Shown: piece after piece, positions 1 through 5,804 of the stretch | How positions within the stretch are numbered: position 1 is the stretch's first letter | How the letters are laid out: each line of letters begins with the position of its first letter | DNA from: CAIXDB01 sp038327915 | Lineage (GTDB): Bacteria > Patescibacteriota > Minisyncoccia > Phycocordibacterales > DATDWN01 | Direction of reading: 5' to 3' | DNA length: 9,686 nucleotides | Assembly: GCA_038327915.1 (NCBI GenBank) | Contig: JBBQLO010000028.1 | Location: 1-9,686 of the forward strand | Program-made: the position numbers and the translations under genes | Notes under the pieces: model-generated | Databases searched by the model: none | What the model saw: only the letters and a program-made list of their open reading frames with translations | What the model was told of the DNA's origin: nothing

Positions 1-2
1 TC

Positions 3-104
3 TACCAAACCATCTGGCAGTACAACAACACCAGAATACATTCAGCATTGAAAATGTCACCGGTTCAATTTGCGCAAAAAATCGCTAAAAGCTACAATAT
101 CTGA
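3..104 (+). CDS. IS3-like transposase (rve integrase core), C-terminal fragment
   Basis: Only the last 33 residues are in the window; the gene starts upstream. The frame opened at position 3 reads YQTIWQYNNTRIHSALKMSP and then VQFAQKIAKSYNI before TGA at 102-104. The pattern YN..R.HSAL...P..F is the classic tail of DDE (rve) transposases of the IS3 and IS481 families, lying just after the last catalytic glutamate of the RNase H-like core. The IS3-type inverted repeat 10 to 36 bases downstream favours IS3. The protein would cut and join DNA ends of its own element. Whether the upstream part is intact cannot be seen. Confidence 0.75.
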   Translation, partial: YQTIWQYNNTRIHSALKMSPVQFAQKIAKSYNI

Positions 105-114
105 TACAAGATTG

Positions 115-140
115 GTGTTCTACAAAAGGGGTGCAGTACA
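115..140 (+). repeat. Right terminal inverted repeat of the IS element
   Basis: Read on the minus strand from 140 toward 115 this is TGTACTGCACCCC followed by TTTTGTAGAACAC. It lies 10 bases after the transposase stop codon, the usual place for an IS3-family right repeat. The matching left repeat is outside the window, so the inner boundary is approximate. Confidence 0.6.
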
Positions 141-167
141 CTGGGTCTACAAACACCACCCCTTTTT
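124..167. terminator. Possible bidirectional terminator spanning the IS junction
   Basis: AAAAGGGGTG (124-133) pairs perfectly with CACCCCTTTT (157-166), with a 23-base loop, then T-rich sequence to about 180. It sits between the convergent transposase and recombinase remnant. One arm belongs to the IS end and the other to recombinase coding sequence (codons around DQKGVV), so the structure arose by insertion and may be accidental. The long loop weakens the call. Confidence 0.3.
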
Positions 168-668
168 GATCTTTATTTTTTGAATTCAGATATCTGGTCG
201 GAGCCACACTTGGTTATAAGCCAAGTTCACATTTTGTCTTGAGTCCGCGTTTTACGTTAATGCTTTTATTATCATTCTCCAGTTTAGCTTGCGAACCAAG
301 AATCATAAACAAAAACTTCTCATTTGGATTATTAGTGAATCGCTGACCATGAGTTCTGATTTCAACAAGTTTCTTCTGATCGAGTAAATCAACAACTGCT
401 CCAAGATCTCCGGCATTACGACTCAGCCGATCGGGATGCCACACTAGTATGGCATCAAATTTTCCTGATTTGATATCAGCCCGGAGTTGGTTATATACGG
501 GTCGTTGGTCGCAGTTTTTGGCTGAATGAAATTCTCTATAGATATCGACAATATTCAACCCATCTCTTTTGGGCTGTGGCCAGTATCTCATTAATTTGAG
601 AATCCACTGATAAAGCTTGGAGCTCCTTCTGCCTCGGAGCTCTTGCGAGAGTGTAGGCAGTATTTGAG
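141..668 (-). pseudogene. Large serine recombinase, decayed and interrupted by an IS
   Basis: This is the remnant of a phage-integrase-like serine recombinase. Conceptual reading from 668 downward gives LKYCLHSRKSSEAE, which holds the catalytic-serine motif RKS. One extra G near 626 shifts to ELQALSVDSQINEILATAQ, and one extra A in the AAAA run near 568 shifts to the frame that stays open until 214 (RDGLNIVDIYREFHSAK, then ILVWHPDRLSRNAGDLGAVV and QAKLENDNKSINVKRGL). A TAA at 214-216 falls where the family usually has a tryptophan, and the same frame then continues PSVAPTRYLN...DQKGVVFVDP up to 141, where the IS begins. The C-terminal DNA-binding and zinc regions are gone. The longest open piece (214-591, 125 residues) has no catalytic serine, so it should be inactive. 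No clear start codon is visible near 668. Sequencing error could explain the indels but not the stop plus the insertion. Confidence 0.85.
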
Positions 669-697
669 TGGCTCCTGGTGCGCAAGATCGAGGTACT

Positions 698-1342
698 TTA
701 CTTGAATAATTTAAGTGTCATATTTTTTATATATTTTGAGTGTAAACGGGTGCGCTTGGGCATACCATCCTCGTTTGTTAGAGTAAATAAGCCAAACCAA
801 ACTGCTACAAAATTTAAAATACTATGAGAGATGGAAATCAAAATCAAATTCGGAAAATAGTAATAAACAGACGCAAATCCAAGGCCACTTAAAAAACCCA
901 GCAGAACTGTAAATTTTGCATGCGGATAAATACTATGTATAAAAGCAAATAAAATTGCGTTTAACAAAACAACAAATATTATCGAGCCTGACAAATATTC
1001 CAGTTTATTCATTAAAAAGCTACGATATATAATTTCCTGAGAAATACTAATCGGTACAAAAAGAAATAAAAAGTGTGGATCTCTATACCAACGTCGGGGG
1101 TGTCTGTGCTTTATATAACGTGAAGCGAAAAAAATTACAATAAGCCCTGCAATGGTAAAAATAGTGTATGGAACAAGAGCTAAATAAAAATTATCAAATC
1201 TAATGCCTAGTTGAAATATTGTCCAGTGTTGTAGGAACATTATTGTACAAACTGTAAGAAAAATAATTCCCAGCACCCACAGCCTATATAAAACAGAAAT
1301 TATTTTATAATAAATTAATAGGATAGGAATAACAAAAATCAA
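698..1342 (-). CDS. CPBP-family intramembrane metalloprotease (Abi/CAAX protease-like)
   Basis: This is a 214-residue protein with about six hydrophobic segments (roughly 3-16, 19-38, 53-73, 90-101, 120-137 and 144-183). Three motifs of the CPBP (PF02517) family can be seen in order: QEIIYR at 102-107 in place of the usual EExxxR, FAFIH (FxxxH) at 132-136 and HSILN (HxxxN) at 173-177. Family members are membrane-embedded metal-dependent proteases related to CAAX prenyl endopeptidases; in bacteria some serve in bacteriocin immunity or signalling, and most have no known substrate. The replacement of the first glutamate by glutamine may alter catalysis. The start is TTG at 1342 with no Shine-Dalgarno site; ATG at 1240 (Met35) is an alternative but would remove the first hydrophobic segment. 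It stands alone, just upstream of the recombinase remnant on the same strand. Substrate and role are unknown. Confidence 0.8.
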   Translation of the reverse strand: MIFVIPILLIYYKIISVLYRLWVLGIIFLTVCTIMFLQHWTIFQLGIRFDNFYLALVPYTIFTIAGLIVIFFASRYIKHRHPRRWYRDPHFLFLFVPISISQEIIYRSFLMNKLEYLSGSIIFVVLLNAILFAFIHSIYPHAKFTVLLGFLSGLGFASVYYYFPNLILISISHSILNFVAVWFGLFTLTNEDGMPKRTRLHSKYIKNMTLKLFK

Positions 1343-1586
1343 AACAATTTAAGTATTATTAGAAACATATATTAAAAAATTAATACAATTAAGGATGTTT
1401 TAGTAAAAAAGTATTTAACACTTATTTTTTAACAGAAAAGTTCTAATGTGGTATCAGGCATTCAGCTTGTATTTTAAACTACGTTAGTGTGGGGAAATAA
1501 AAATGAGGTTAATTACCTAATAATAATATAACGCAGAGTAGTATAAAAACAGAATAATTTAGAAATGCAATGCATAACGATGTATC

Positions 1587-1615
1587 TTGAATTTATGTAG
1601 TAAAAAAGATAAAAT
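1587..1615 (+). promoter_or_regulatory. Promoter for the DUF1653 gene
   Basis: TTGAAT (1587-1592), a 17-base spacer and TAAAAT (1610-1615) make a good sigma-70 type match. Transcription would start near 1622, leaving a leader of only about 9 bases before ATG 1631. The AAGAAG just upstream of the ATG is a weak ribosome site. Confidence 0.5.
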
Positions 1616-1630
1616 ATCAAAGAAGAACAT

Positions 1631-1999
1631 ATGTCATTACCAAAGCCACAACGAGTTCCTAAAGTGGGGTTTTACTACCACTACAAACATGATCCGAACG
1701 GATCGGTTAATAACTATGCTTATGAGTTTCTAAGTGTCGGCTTTCATACGGAAGACGATGCTCGTCCCGGCGAAGCACATTTTGTTAACTATCGTCCGCT
1801 ATACGAAGCTTCGGTCTACAAAGCATGCAAAGAGTTGGACGTTCCATGCGTCGATACTCGTCCACTTGAAATGTGGATGGGTGATGTTGAGAAAAACGGA
1901 AAGATAATTTCTCGGTTTACAAAGATTACTGATTTTGGAGTGATCACTCAGCTCACACAGATTTGTGAGAAAATGTATCAAATTCAGGAGGCAACCTAA
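1631..1999 (+). CDS. DUF1653 domain protein
   Basis: A 122-residue soluble protein. The DUF1653 (PF07866) pattern is clear: GFYYHYKH at 13-20 (usual GxYrHYKg), a strand YEFLSVGFHTE at 31-41, YRPLYEA at 54-60 (usual vYraLY), RPLEMWMGDVE at 77-87 and a closing RFTKI at 95-99. The family is small, widespread and biochemically uncharacterised, with an SH3-like beta fold expected. This copy has a longer insertion (about 60-76) between the second and third blocks and a C-terminal helix (102-118). Its stop codon TAA overlaps the ATG of the MOSC remnant by one base, so the two were once translated together. Function is not known. Confidence 0.85.
   Translation: MSLPKPQRVPKVGFYYHYKHDPNGSVNNYAYEFLSVGFHTEDDARPGEAHFVNYRPLYEASVYKACKELDVPCVDTRPLEMWMGDVEKNGKIISRFTKITDFGVITQLTQICEKMYQIQEAT
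1985..1991 (+). promoter_or_regulatory. Strong ribosome binding site for the MOSC remnant
   Basis: CAGGAGG lies 7 bases before ATG 1999, inside the last codons of the DUF1653 gene. It fixes the MOSC start and is one of the few clear Shine-Dalgarno sites in the window. Confidence 0.7.
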
Positions 2000-2181
2000 T
2001 GAACGGTCGCATCGGCATGCTTTGTATTCCACCTGTTGCTGGGCAACCAATGCAACGAGTCTCAGAAGTAGAAGCAATTGCAGGATCTGGTTTGAAAGGA
2101 GATCGATATGCCTCTGCCGAAGGCAGTTTCAACAAAGGAAAACTTGGGGTACGATAGGTTACTCTGATAAACGGAATTTTC
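1999..2181 (+). pseudogene. MOSC-domain protein, N-terminal remnant
   Basis: Starting at ATG 1999 the frame reads MNGRIGMLCIPPVAGQPMQR and then VSEVEAIAGSGLKGDRYASA, the hallmark N-terminus of MOSC domains (V.AI.G.GL.GDRY; molybdenum-cofactor sulfurase C-terminal fold, YiiM-like). After 52 codons it meets TAG at 2155-2157. The same frame then continues VTLINGIF, so the TAG stands exactly where the family motif RQVTLI has glutamine: a CAG-to-TAG change. Similarity ends near 2181, and the remaining two thirds of the domain, including the usual cysteine region, are missing. The following sequence is the HIT-family remnant, so a deletion probably joined the two. A 52-residue product may still be made from the strong ribosome site, but it should not be functional. 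Confidence 0.75.
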
Positions 2182-2191
2182 GAGCTAATGG

Positions 2192-2557
2192 TTGTTTCAG
2201 ACTGCTCAAATTACCGTTAGTTCGAAAATTCTTATTTGCCCCAAAAGACACATTCAGTATCTTGAAGACTCTACCTCCGAAGAACGGGAGGTAATTGAAG
2301 AGTTACGTCATAAAATCAAGAAAGCTCTAAAGAAGGTTTTTGATGCACGAGGATTTAATTATGCGTGGAATGAAGAAAAAATTGGTGGACAATCAGTACC
2401 CCATTTTCACCTACATATAGTTCCACGAAAAGAGGGTGATGCAAGTGTATATAAATATGAACCGCGAGAGTTTTTATATTGCCCTGGGCCAAGGACAGTT
2501 ATTACACCTCATGAGGGATTGAATGAGGTTGTGGATTTAATAAAGAAAGCTTTATAA
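2192..2557 (+). pseudogene. HIT-family (histidine triad) protein, N-terminally truncated
   Basis: The open frame encodes 121 residues from a TTG at 2192; an in-frame TAA lies at 2186-2188. It matches the core of HIT nucleotide hydrolases/transferases: ILICPKRHIQYLEDSTSEE at 13-31 (usual GHvLVxPkRHv..l.dLt.eE), N60, GGQSVPHFHLHIVPR at 65-79 with the triad H71-H73-H75, followed by KEGD. These enzymes split phosphoramidate or phosphoanhydride bonds of nucleotides. The first 25 to 30 residues of the fold, which hold strands flanking the nucleotide pocket, are absent, and directly upstream is MOSC sequence, not HIT sequence. The active-site half is complete, so residual activity cannot be excluded. 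No ribosome site precedes the TTG. Confidence 0.7.
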
Positions 2558-2618
2558 AAAATTAGGTAATGATATAGCTGATGAACTTTTAAAGACTGAT
2601 ACTGTAAGATTAAATTAA
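2550..2618 (+). other. Possible frameshifted C-terminal tail of the HIT remnant
   Basis: Just after the HIT stop codon, another frame reads LYKKLGNDIADELLKTDTVR and ends at TAA 2616-2618. It is helical-looking and continues the helix that ends the HIT frame (EVVDLIKKAL). A one-base slip in the A/T run near 2551-2560 would join them. The evidence is only the fit of the composition. Confidence 0.3.
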
Positions 2619-2719
2619 TTCTCTCAAAATTTTGATAAACTTATAAACTATTTTTTTGGATAAAAATTAAAAATTTGGGCTATTTCCATTTTTTACATCA
2701 TTTCAAATAATTTTTTATA

Positions 2720-2748
2720 TTGCAACTTCTGTGTATTTTTGCTATAGT
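2720..2748 (+). promoter_or_regulatory. Promoter for the DUF4337 gene
   Basis: TTGCAA (2720-2725), 17-base spacer, TATAGT (2743-2748): a strong sigma-70 type promoter. Transcription would start near 2755, which rules out the upstream GTG at 2731 and supports ATG 2800 as the true start. Confidence 0.6.
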
Positions 2749-2799
2749 GGGTGGATTAAAAAATCTGTTTTTTTAAGGGAGTACTCAACAATCAACGAC

Positions 2800-3348
2800 A
2801 TGGAACCTGAAGATCCACATGAAATGAGCGAAAAGTTAGAAGCATTGGAAGGCTTTAGCGAAAGCTGGAGCAAATACTTGGCACTAACGACAGTGAGTAT
2901 CGCTGTGCTTGCTGCAATTGCATCTCTTCTTGCAGGAAGGTATGCGACCGAAGCAATTTTGGAGAAAAACAATGCTGTTCTTTTTCAGACCAAAGTTTCC
3001 GATCAATGGAGTTATTATCAGGCAAAGGGAGTGAAGAAAAATATAGCAGAAGCAGTACAGACTATCACTGGGAATATCAGTGTAAAAGACCAAGTTATAA
3101 AATATACTACGGAGCAAGCAGATGTAACTATGGTTGCAAATGAGTATGAAAAACAGAGAGATGAGGCAAATATTCAGTCTGCCAAATTCATTGCAAAGCA
3201 TCAAAAATTTAGCTTTGCCGTTACACTATTTCAGGTTGCAATTTCATTGTCGGCCATGGCAGCTCTTCTCAGAAGAAAATATTTTTGGTATGGTTCTATT
3301 TTTCTAACCCTTGTAGGCCTGTGGTTCTTTGTTTTTGGTTTTCGGTGA
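2800..3348 (+). CDS. DUF4337 family membrane protein
   Basis: A 182-residue protein from ATG 2800. The frame is open from GTG 2731, but the promoter lies inside that extension, and MEPEDPHEMSEKLEALEG is a normal family N-terminus. Seen in order: an acidic N-terminal helix (1-20), a membrane segment (about 27-47), the conserved NNAVLFQTKVSDQWSYYQAK at 57-76, a charged coiled-coil-like stretch (about 77-135), and two more membrane segments (about 138-156 and 161-180). This matches DUF4337 (PF14235), a family of three-segment membrane proteins with no known function. AAGGGAG at 2775-2781 lies 18 bases before the ATG, rather far for a ribosome site. The neighbours give no functional hint. Confidence 0.8.
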   Translation: MEPEDPHEMSEKLEALEGFSESWSKYLALTTVSIAVLAAIASLLAGRYATEAILEKNNAVLFQTKVSDQWSYYQAKGVKKNIAEAVQTITGNISVKDQVIKYTTEQADVTMVANEYEKQRDEANIQSAKFIAKHQKFSFAVTLFQVAISLSAMAALLRRKYFWYGSIFLTLVGLWFFVFGFR

Positions 3349-3467
3349 TTCTGACTTTTTTTACATAAAACCCTATTTAACTGGATATAACTTCAGCCAT
3401 AGGCACAGCGGAATTTTTTTGGACTGACCTTGAATGCAAGAGCTTTCGTGCGCACGCTTTAATCCAT

Positions 3468-4073
3468 ATGAAAGATAATCAAGACAAGATAATAGAAGTG
3501 CTTAATGTTGAAGGAGGTGTCGTTGTTATGCCGACCGATACTATTTACGGGATCATTGGCAGGGCATGTGATAGAAGGGCAGTTGAGAAAATATATAAAC
3601 TCAAAATGAGGACGCTTAGTAAGCCACTTATTGTTTTAATTTCGGATATTTCAGATCTCGATAAGTTTTCAATTCATCTGGCAGAAGTAGATAGGCGGAT
3701 TTTAGAAAAAATGTGGCCCGGGCCTTTTAGTGTTGATCTCGAAATGAATACTGAAAGATTTGCATATATAAACAAAGAAAAAAAACTTGCTGTTCGGATT
3801 CCAGATTTTGATGTGCTCCGGGATATAATACGACACACAGGTCCACTCGTAGCTCCAAGTGCAAATCTTGAAGGTCAATCTCCGGCAACTACTATTCTTG
3901 AGGCAAAGAAATATTTTGGTGGCGGAGTGAATCTATACGTAGATAATGGTGAAATACTTGAGGGAGAACCTTCCACATTACTTTCACTTAAAAATGGAAC
4001 TATAAAAGTTTTTCGACAAGGTCGAGGAGATTTAAAACTTTTAAATAATGGCGTCAGCCATTATTTATTATGA
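3468..4073 (+). CDS. tsaC: L-threonylcarbamoyladenylate synthase (TsaC/Sua5/YrdC type)
   Basis: A 201-residue single-domain enzyme that makes threonylcarbamoyl-AMP from threonine, bicarbonate and ATP in the cytoplasm, the first step of t6A formation at position 37 of ANN-decoding tRNAs. Motifs seen: MPTDTIYGIIG at 21-31 (usual PTdTvYGL), the KxR...KPL loop at 46-53 (KMRTLSKPL), WPGPFSVDL at 83-91, VRIPD at 109-113, and PSANLEGQSPA at 130-140 (usual PSAN.SG..pat). The C-terminus ends STLLSL...IKVFRQG, typical of the YrdC domain; the extra Sua5 domain is absent, so it is TsaC-like in length. No Shine-Dalgarno site precedes ATG 3468. The partners TsaB, TsaD and TsaE are not in the window. A hairpin overlaps the last codons. 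Confidence 0.9.
   Translation: MKDNQDKIIEVLNVEGGVVVMPTDTIYGIIGRACDRRAVEKIYKLKMRTLSKPLIVLISDISDLDKFSIHLAEVDRRILEKMWPGPFSVDLEMNTERFAYINKEKKLAVRIPDFDVLRDIIRHTGPLVAPSANLEGQSPATTILEAKKYFGGGVNLYVDNGEILEGEPSTLLSLKNGTIKVFRQGRGDLKLLNNGVSHYLL
4042..4067 (+). terminator. Hairpin over the end of tsaC
   Basis: TAAATAATGGC (4042-4052) and GCCATTATTTA (4057-4067) form a perfect 11-bp stem with a GTCA loop, ending four bases before the tsaC stop codon. There is no following T-run, so it is a weak intrinsic terminator at best; mRNA 3'-end protection is another possibility. Confidence 0.4.
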
Positions 4074-4122
4074 AGTATTGATATGATAAATAGTATCTGA
4101 ACCCACCACTAATATCAAAATA

Positions 4123-4278
4123 GTGGCAAATACTTTAGACATTTCACTTCTTCCTGGTGAGTATGTTTTAAATACTAGAGGTGGATTAACTCTTCCGCGC
4201 TGTTTGCAAGTTTCAGTTCCTGCTACGTCAGCGGGATTTACAGACGCGACTGTCTCTTACGATTCAGGAATTCTGTAG
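4123..4278 (+). pseudogene. Fragment resembling a beta-sandwich surface protein
   Basis: The frame is open from about 4090; the first usable start is GTG 4123, giving 51 residues up to TAG 4276-4278. The sequence (MANTLDISLLPGEYVLNTRG followed by GLTLPRCLQVSVPATSAGFT and DATVSYDSGIL) alternates hydrophobic and small polar residues as in beta strands of secreted or cell-surface proteins. No signal peptide, anchor, promoter or ribosome site is present, so it is more likely a gene fragment than a working gene. The family is not recognised. Confidence 0.3.
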
Positions 4279-4304
4279 TGTCTGGCGTTATATCAAACCG
4301 TGGT

Positions 4305-4430
4305 ATGATTAATTTTAAGGAAAAGATTTCAGTCGATCAATTAGAGTTTCAGAAAATTTGACCTATAAAAAAATATGAACTAGTTGAGAAACTTAAAACA
4401 AAAGGTTCGAAACTTTTCCATACAATTTAG
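4305..4430 (+). pseudogene. Short coding scrap with an internal stop
   Basis: From ATG 4305 the frame reads MINFKEKISVDQLEFQKI, stops at TGA 4359-4361, and continues in the same frame as PIKKYELVEKLKTKGSKLF up to TAG 4428-4430. The second part resembles a small N-terminal helix of a DNA-binding protein (KKYELVEKLK..G.K.F), but it is too short to assign. Treat as a possible remnant only. Confidence 0.2.
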
Positions 4431-4541
4431 CATCATAGTCTGCTTACCAGAGGGTAGTATATGTCGTCATGTTCTCTGCCATATCTTAAAAAAAGTTTTT
4501 TCCTATATAGATTAAAAATTAGTTTGTGTATTTAAAGCCAC

Positions 4542-4571
4542 TTGTTTAGCACTTTAGAACTTTGATATACT
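4542..4571 (+). promoter_or_regulatory. Promoter giving a probable leaderless transcript
   Basis: TTGTTT (4542-4547), 18-base spacer, TATACT (4566-4571). Only six bases separate the -10 box from ATG 4578, so the expected transcription start falls on or next to the start codon. No Shine-Dalgarno site is present, which fits leaderless translation. Confidence 0.5.
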
Positions 4572-4577
4572 ATATGT

Positions 4578-5639
4578 ATGAGATTAGCATTTGAAAAAAA
4601 TATTAGTGGATATAATGCAATCGCGAAAGATCTTGAAGAAGGAGGTCTTACTTTGGATGAGGAGCGTAATCTTGCACATGAACTGATAGTGAAAATAAAG
4701 AGGATAGTTAAAAGTCGACACACAACAGTCGAATCTCAAAAAAATATATTTGATTTGCAAAAAGAAAAGCAGGGGATTATGAACGAGCTAAAAAAAAGAA
4801 TTACCCGTCTCCACGATCCTGAAAACGTTTCGTACCGGCAACCTGGTGAAAGTTTGGTTGTGAGAGAAGGTGAACATTATGTGGTAAAAGGTGAAGGGAG
4901 TAAACCGGATAGTTTTATCACAAAAGGCGAGATGCTCACTGACATTGAGTGGAATATGTACTACTACCTCGACCCTCAAACTGTTGATTTAAAAATCCGA
5001 AAGCGTTATTTGATCGAAGACGCTAAACGAGAATTGTTGGAGCTTCTTAATGCACAAATTGAAATAGACGAAATTGCGAGCAGTAACACAACACCTGCTA
5101 TGCGAGAAACTTATATAAAGAAATCTGAAAACACTGGCGATAAATTTGGATTTATCGCCGAGCGAATGGTAAGGTGTTTTTTGCAAAAACTTTCTTATGA
5201 TTACAACCTTGACTTTGTTGCCATTGAAGCAGATGTCGATCTCGATATTCGTCAAAAAATAGACTTTATAATTCGACGTAGAAATAATGAAAAAGGTGTT
5301 AGAGTTGAGGAGCGGGTCGAGGAACATGGAACAATGCGAACAGGAGTTCAATTTACTACCAGCAGTACACTCGCTACACTTGCTCATAAAGCTCATCAAG
5401 TAGCGACAGCAAATGAATACCTTACAAAGAGAGATGTCGTAAGTAACATTATACTTGTCAGTATTCCGGCCCATTCTGTGCGCACCATGTATACTGCGTG
5501 GAGAAATAATCCTAAACCTGGCGGTCCTGATAAATTATGGGACGCTGCAACAAAAGAAATAATTTTCCGTAAAGTCCTGGAAGGAATTCTGTCCCAAGAG
5601 GAAATTGAAAGAGATTGGAAGATAATACAAGCCAGTTGA
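4578..5639 (+). CDS. Hypothetical protein with a PD-(D/E)XK nuclease-like core
   Basis: A 353-residue protein that I do not recognise by name. The N-terminal third (about 12-80) is highly charged and helical, followed by a small beta-rich part (84-130). Residues 188-295 look like a restriction-endonuclease-type fold: GFIAERMVRCFLQKL (191-205, conserved E195 on a helix), then IEADVDLDIRQKIDFII (216-232, D229), then GVQFTTSS (256-263) where the family's E/QxK would lie, read here as Q258-F-T260. The order E...D...QxT with alternating strands is the reason for the call; the missing lysine makes activity uncertain. ATG 4578 is the only good start and follows the promoter directly. It stands alone between two long spacers, with no methylase or CRISPR genes nearby, so a defence role is unsupported. 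Confidence 0.65.
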   Translation: MRLAFEKNISGYNAIAKDLEEGGLTLDEERNLAHELIVKIKRIVKSRHTTVESQKNIFDLQKEKQGIMNELKKRITRLHDPENVSYRQPGESLVVREGEHYVVKGEGSKPDSFITKGEMLTDIEWNMYYYLDPQTVDLKIRKRYLIEDAKRELLELLNAQIEIDEIASSNTTPAMRETYIKKSENTGDKFGFIAERMVRCFLQKLSYDYNLDFVAIEADVDLDIRQKIDFIIRRRNNEKGVRVEERVEEHGTMRTGVQFTTSSTLATLAHKAHQVATANEYLTKRDVVSNIILVSIPAHSVRTMYTAWRNNPKPGGPDKLWDAATKEIIFRKVLEGILSQEEIERDWKIIQAS

Positions 5640-5719
5640 TTTTTATCTAAATTAAAGGGTCGTTTAACAACGTAAATTTCTACCTATTTAATCTTATTGG
5701 ATTTTAGTACATTACTCGT

Positions 5720-5742
5720 ATGAATTTCTCAAGTAAATTCAT
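5720..5742. repeat. Hairpin, 8-bp stem
   Basis: ATGAATTT (5720-5727) and AAATTCAT (5735-5742) form a perfect stem with a seven-base loop, about 80 bases after the nuclease-like gene. It is AT-rich and not followed by a T-run, so terminator function is doubtful. Confidence 0.4.
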
Positions 5743-5768
5743 GGCAATGACTGACCTTAAGACGGGTG

Positions 5769-5784
5769 GTTCAATTTTTTGAAC
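5769..5784. repeat. Perfect dyad GTTCAA-TTTT-TTGAAC
   Basis: Six-base arms around a TTTT centre, 27 bases after the previous hairpin. It could be part of a termination region or a protein-binding site; nothing decides between these. Confidence 0.4.
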
Positions 5785-5804
5785 ATGAAATATTGGAGAT
5801 TAAC

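Larger units (their letters stand above)
1..140 (+). mobile_element. Right end of an IS3-like insertion sequence
   Basis: The element enters from the left edge and ends at 140. Seen: a transposase C-terminus (3-104) followed by a terminal repeat which, read from the outer edge inward on the minus strand, begins TGTACTGCACCCC and continues into TTTTGTAGAACACC. Known: ends starting TGTACTG.ACCCC are typical of IS3-family elements of the IS150 type. The edge at 140 is supported independently, because from 141 onward the minus strand reads as serine recombinase up to the exact base where the IS repeat begins. The left end and the 3-4 bp target duplication lie outside the window. Confidence 0.75.
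4074..4577. other. 504-base spacer with degraded coding scraps
   Basis: No complete gene is seen on either strand. Two plus-strand fragments look protein-like (4123-4278 and 4305-4430, listed separately). The final 36 bases hold the promoter of the next gene. The rest is AT-rich with no RNA gene that I can recognise. Confidence 0.6.

Noticed and set aside
620..642. Inverted repeat GAGCTCC / GGAGCTC as a regulatory hairpin
   Set aside because: It lies inside recombinase coding sequence (RKSSEAE...LQ region) and has no T-run; most likely chance.
2155..2157. Alternative genetic code, since TAG stands for Gln in MOSC and TAA for Trp in the recombinase
   Set aside because: Intact genes in the window end normally with TAA, TAG or TGA, and both cases occur in genes with other lesions. 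Two different stops at two different residues fit decay, not recoding.
2624..2635. Palindrome TCAAAATTTTGA after the HIT remnant as a terminator
   Set aside because: It has no loop and only A/T-rich pairing; the T-run at 2651 is too far away to act with it.
2731..2799. N-terminal extension of the DUF4337 protein from GTG 2731
   Set aside because: The promoter -10 box lies within it, and the translated extension does not look like the family.
3512..3530. AAGGAGG followed by ATG 3528 as the true tsaC start
   Set aside because: It would remove the first strand and begin right at the PTDTIYG motif; the codons simply encode EGGVVVM, and the family needs the upstream residues.
4400..4420. tRNA-like T-arm (GGTTCGAAAC)
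   Set aside because: No acceptor, D or anticodon arms can be folded around it, and no CCA or discriminator context is seen.
4485..4502. A-run/T-run (AAAAAAAGTTTTTT) as a terminator
   Set aside because: No room for a loop and no GC pairs; simple low-complexity sequence.
4989..5474. Minus-strand 161-codon frame opposite the nuclease-like gene
   Set aside because: It is the mirror of a well-supported coding frame, rich in Cys, Ser and Phe, with no motif, promoter or ribosome site.
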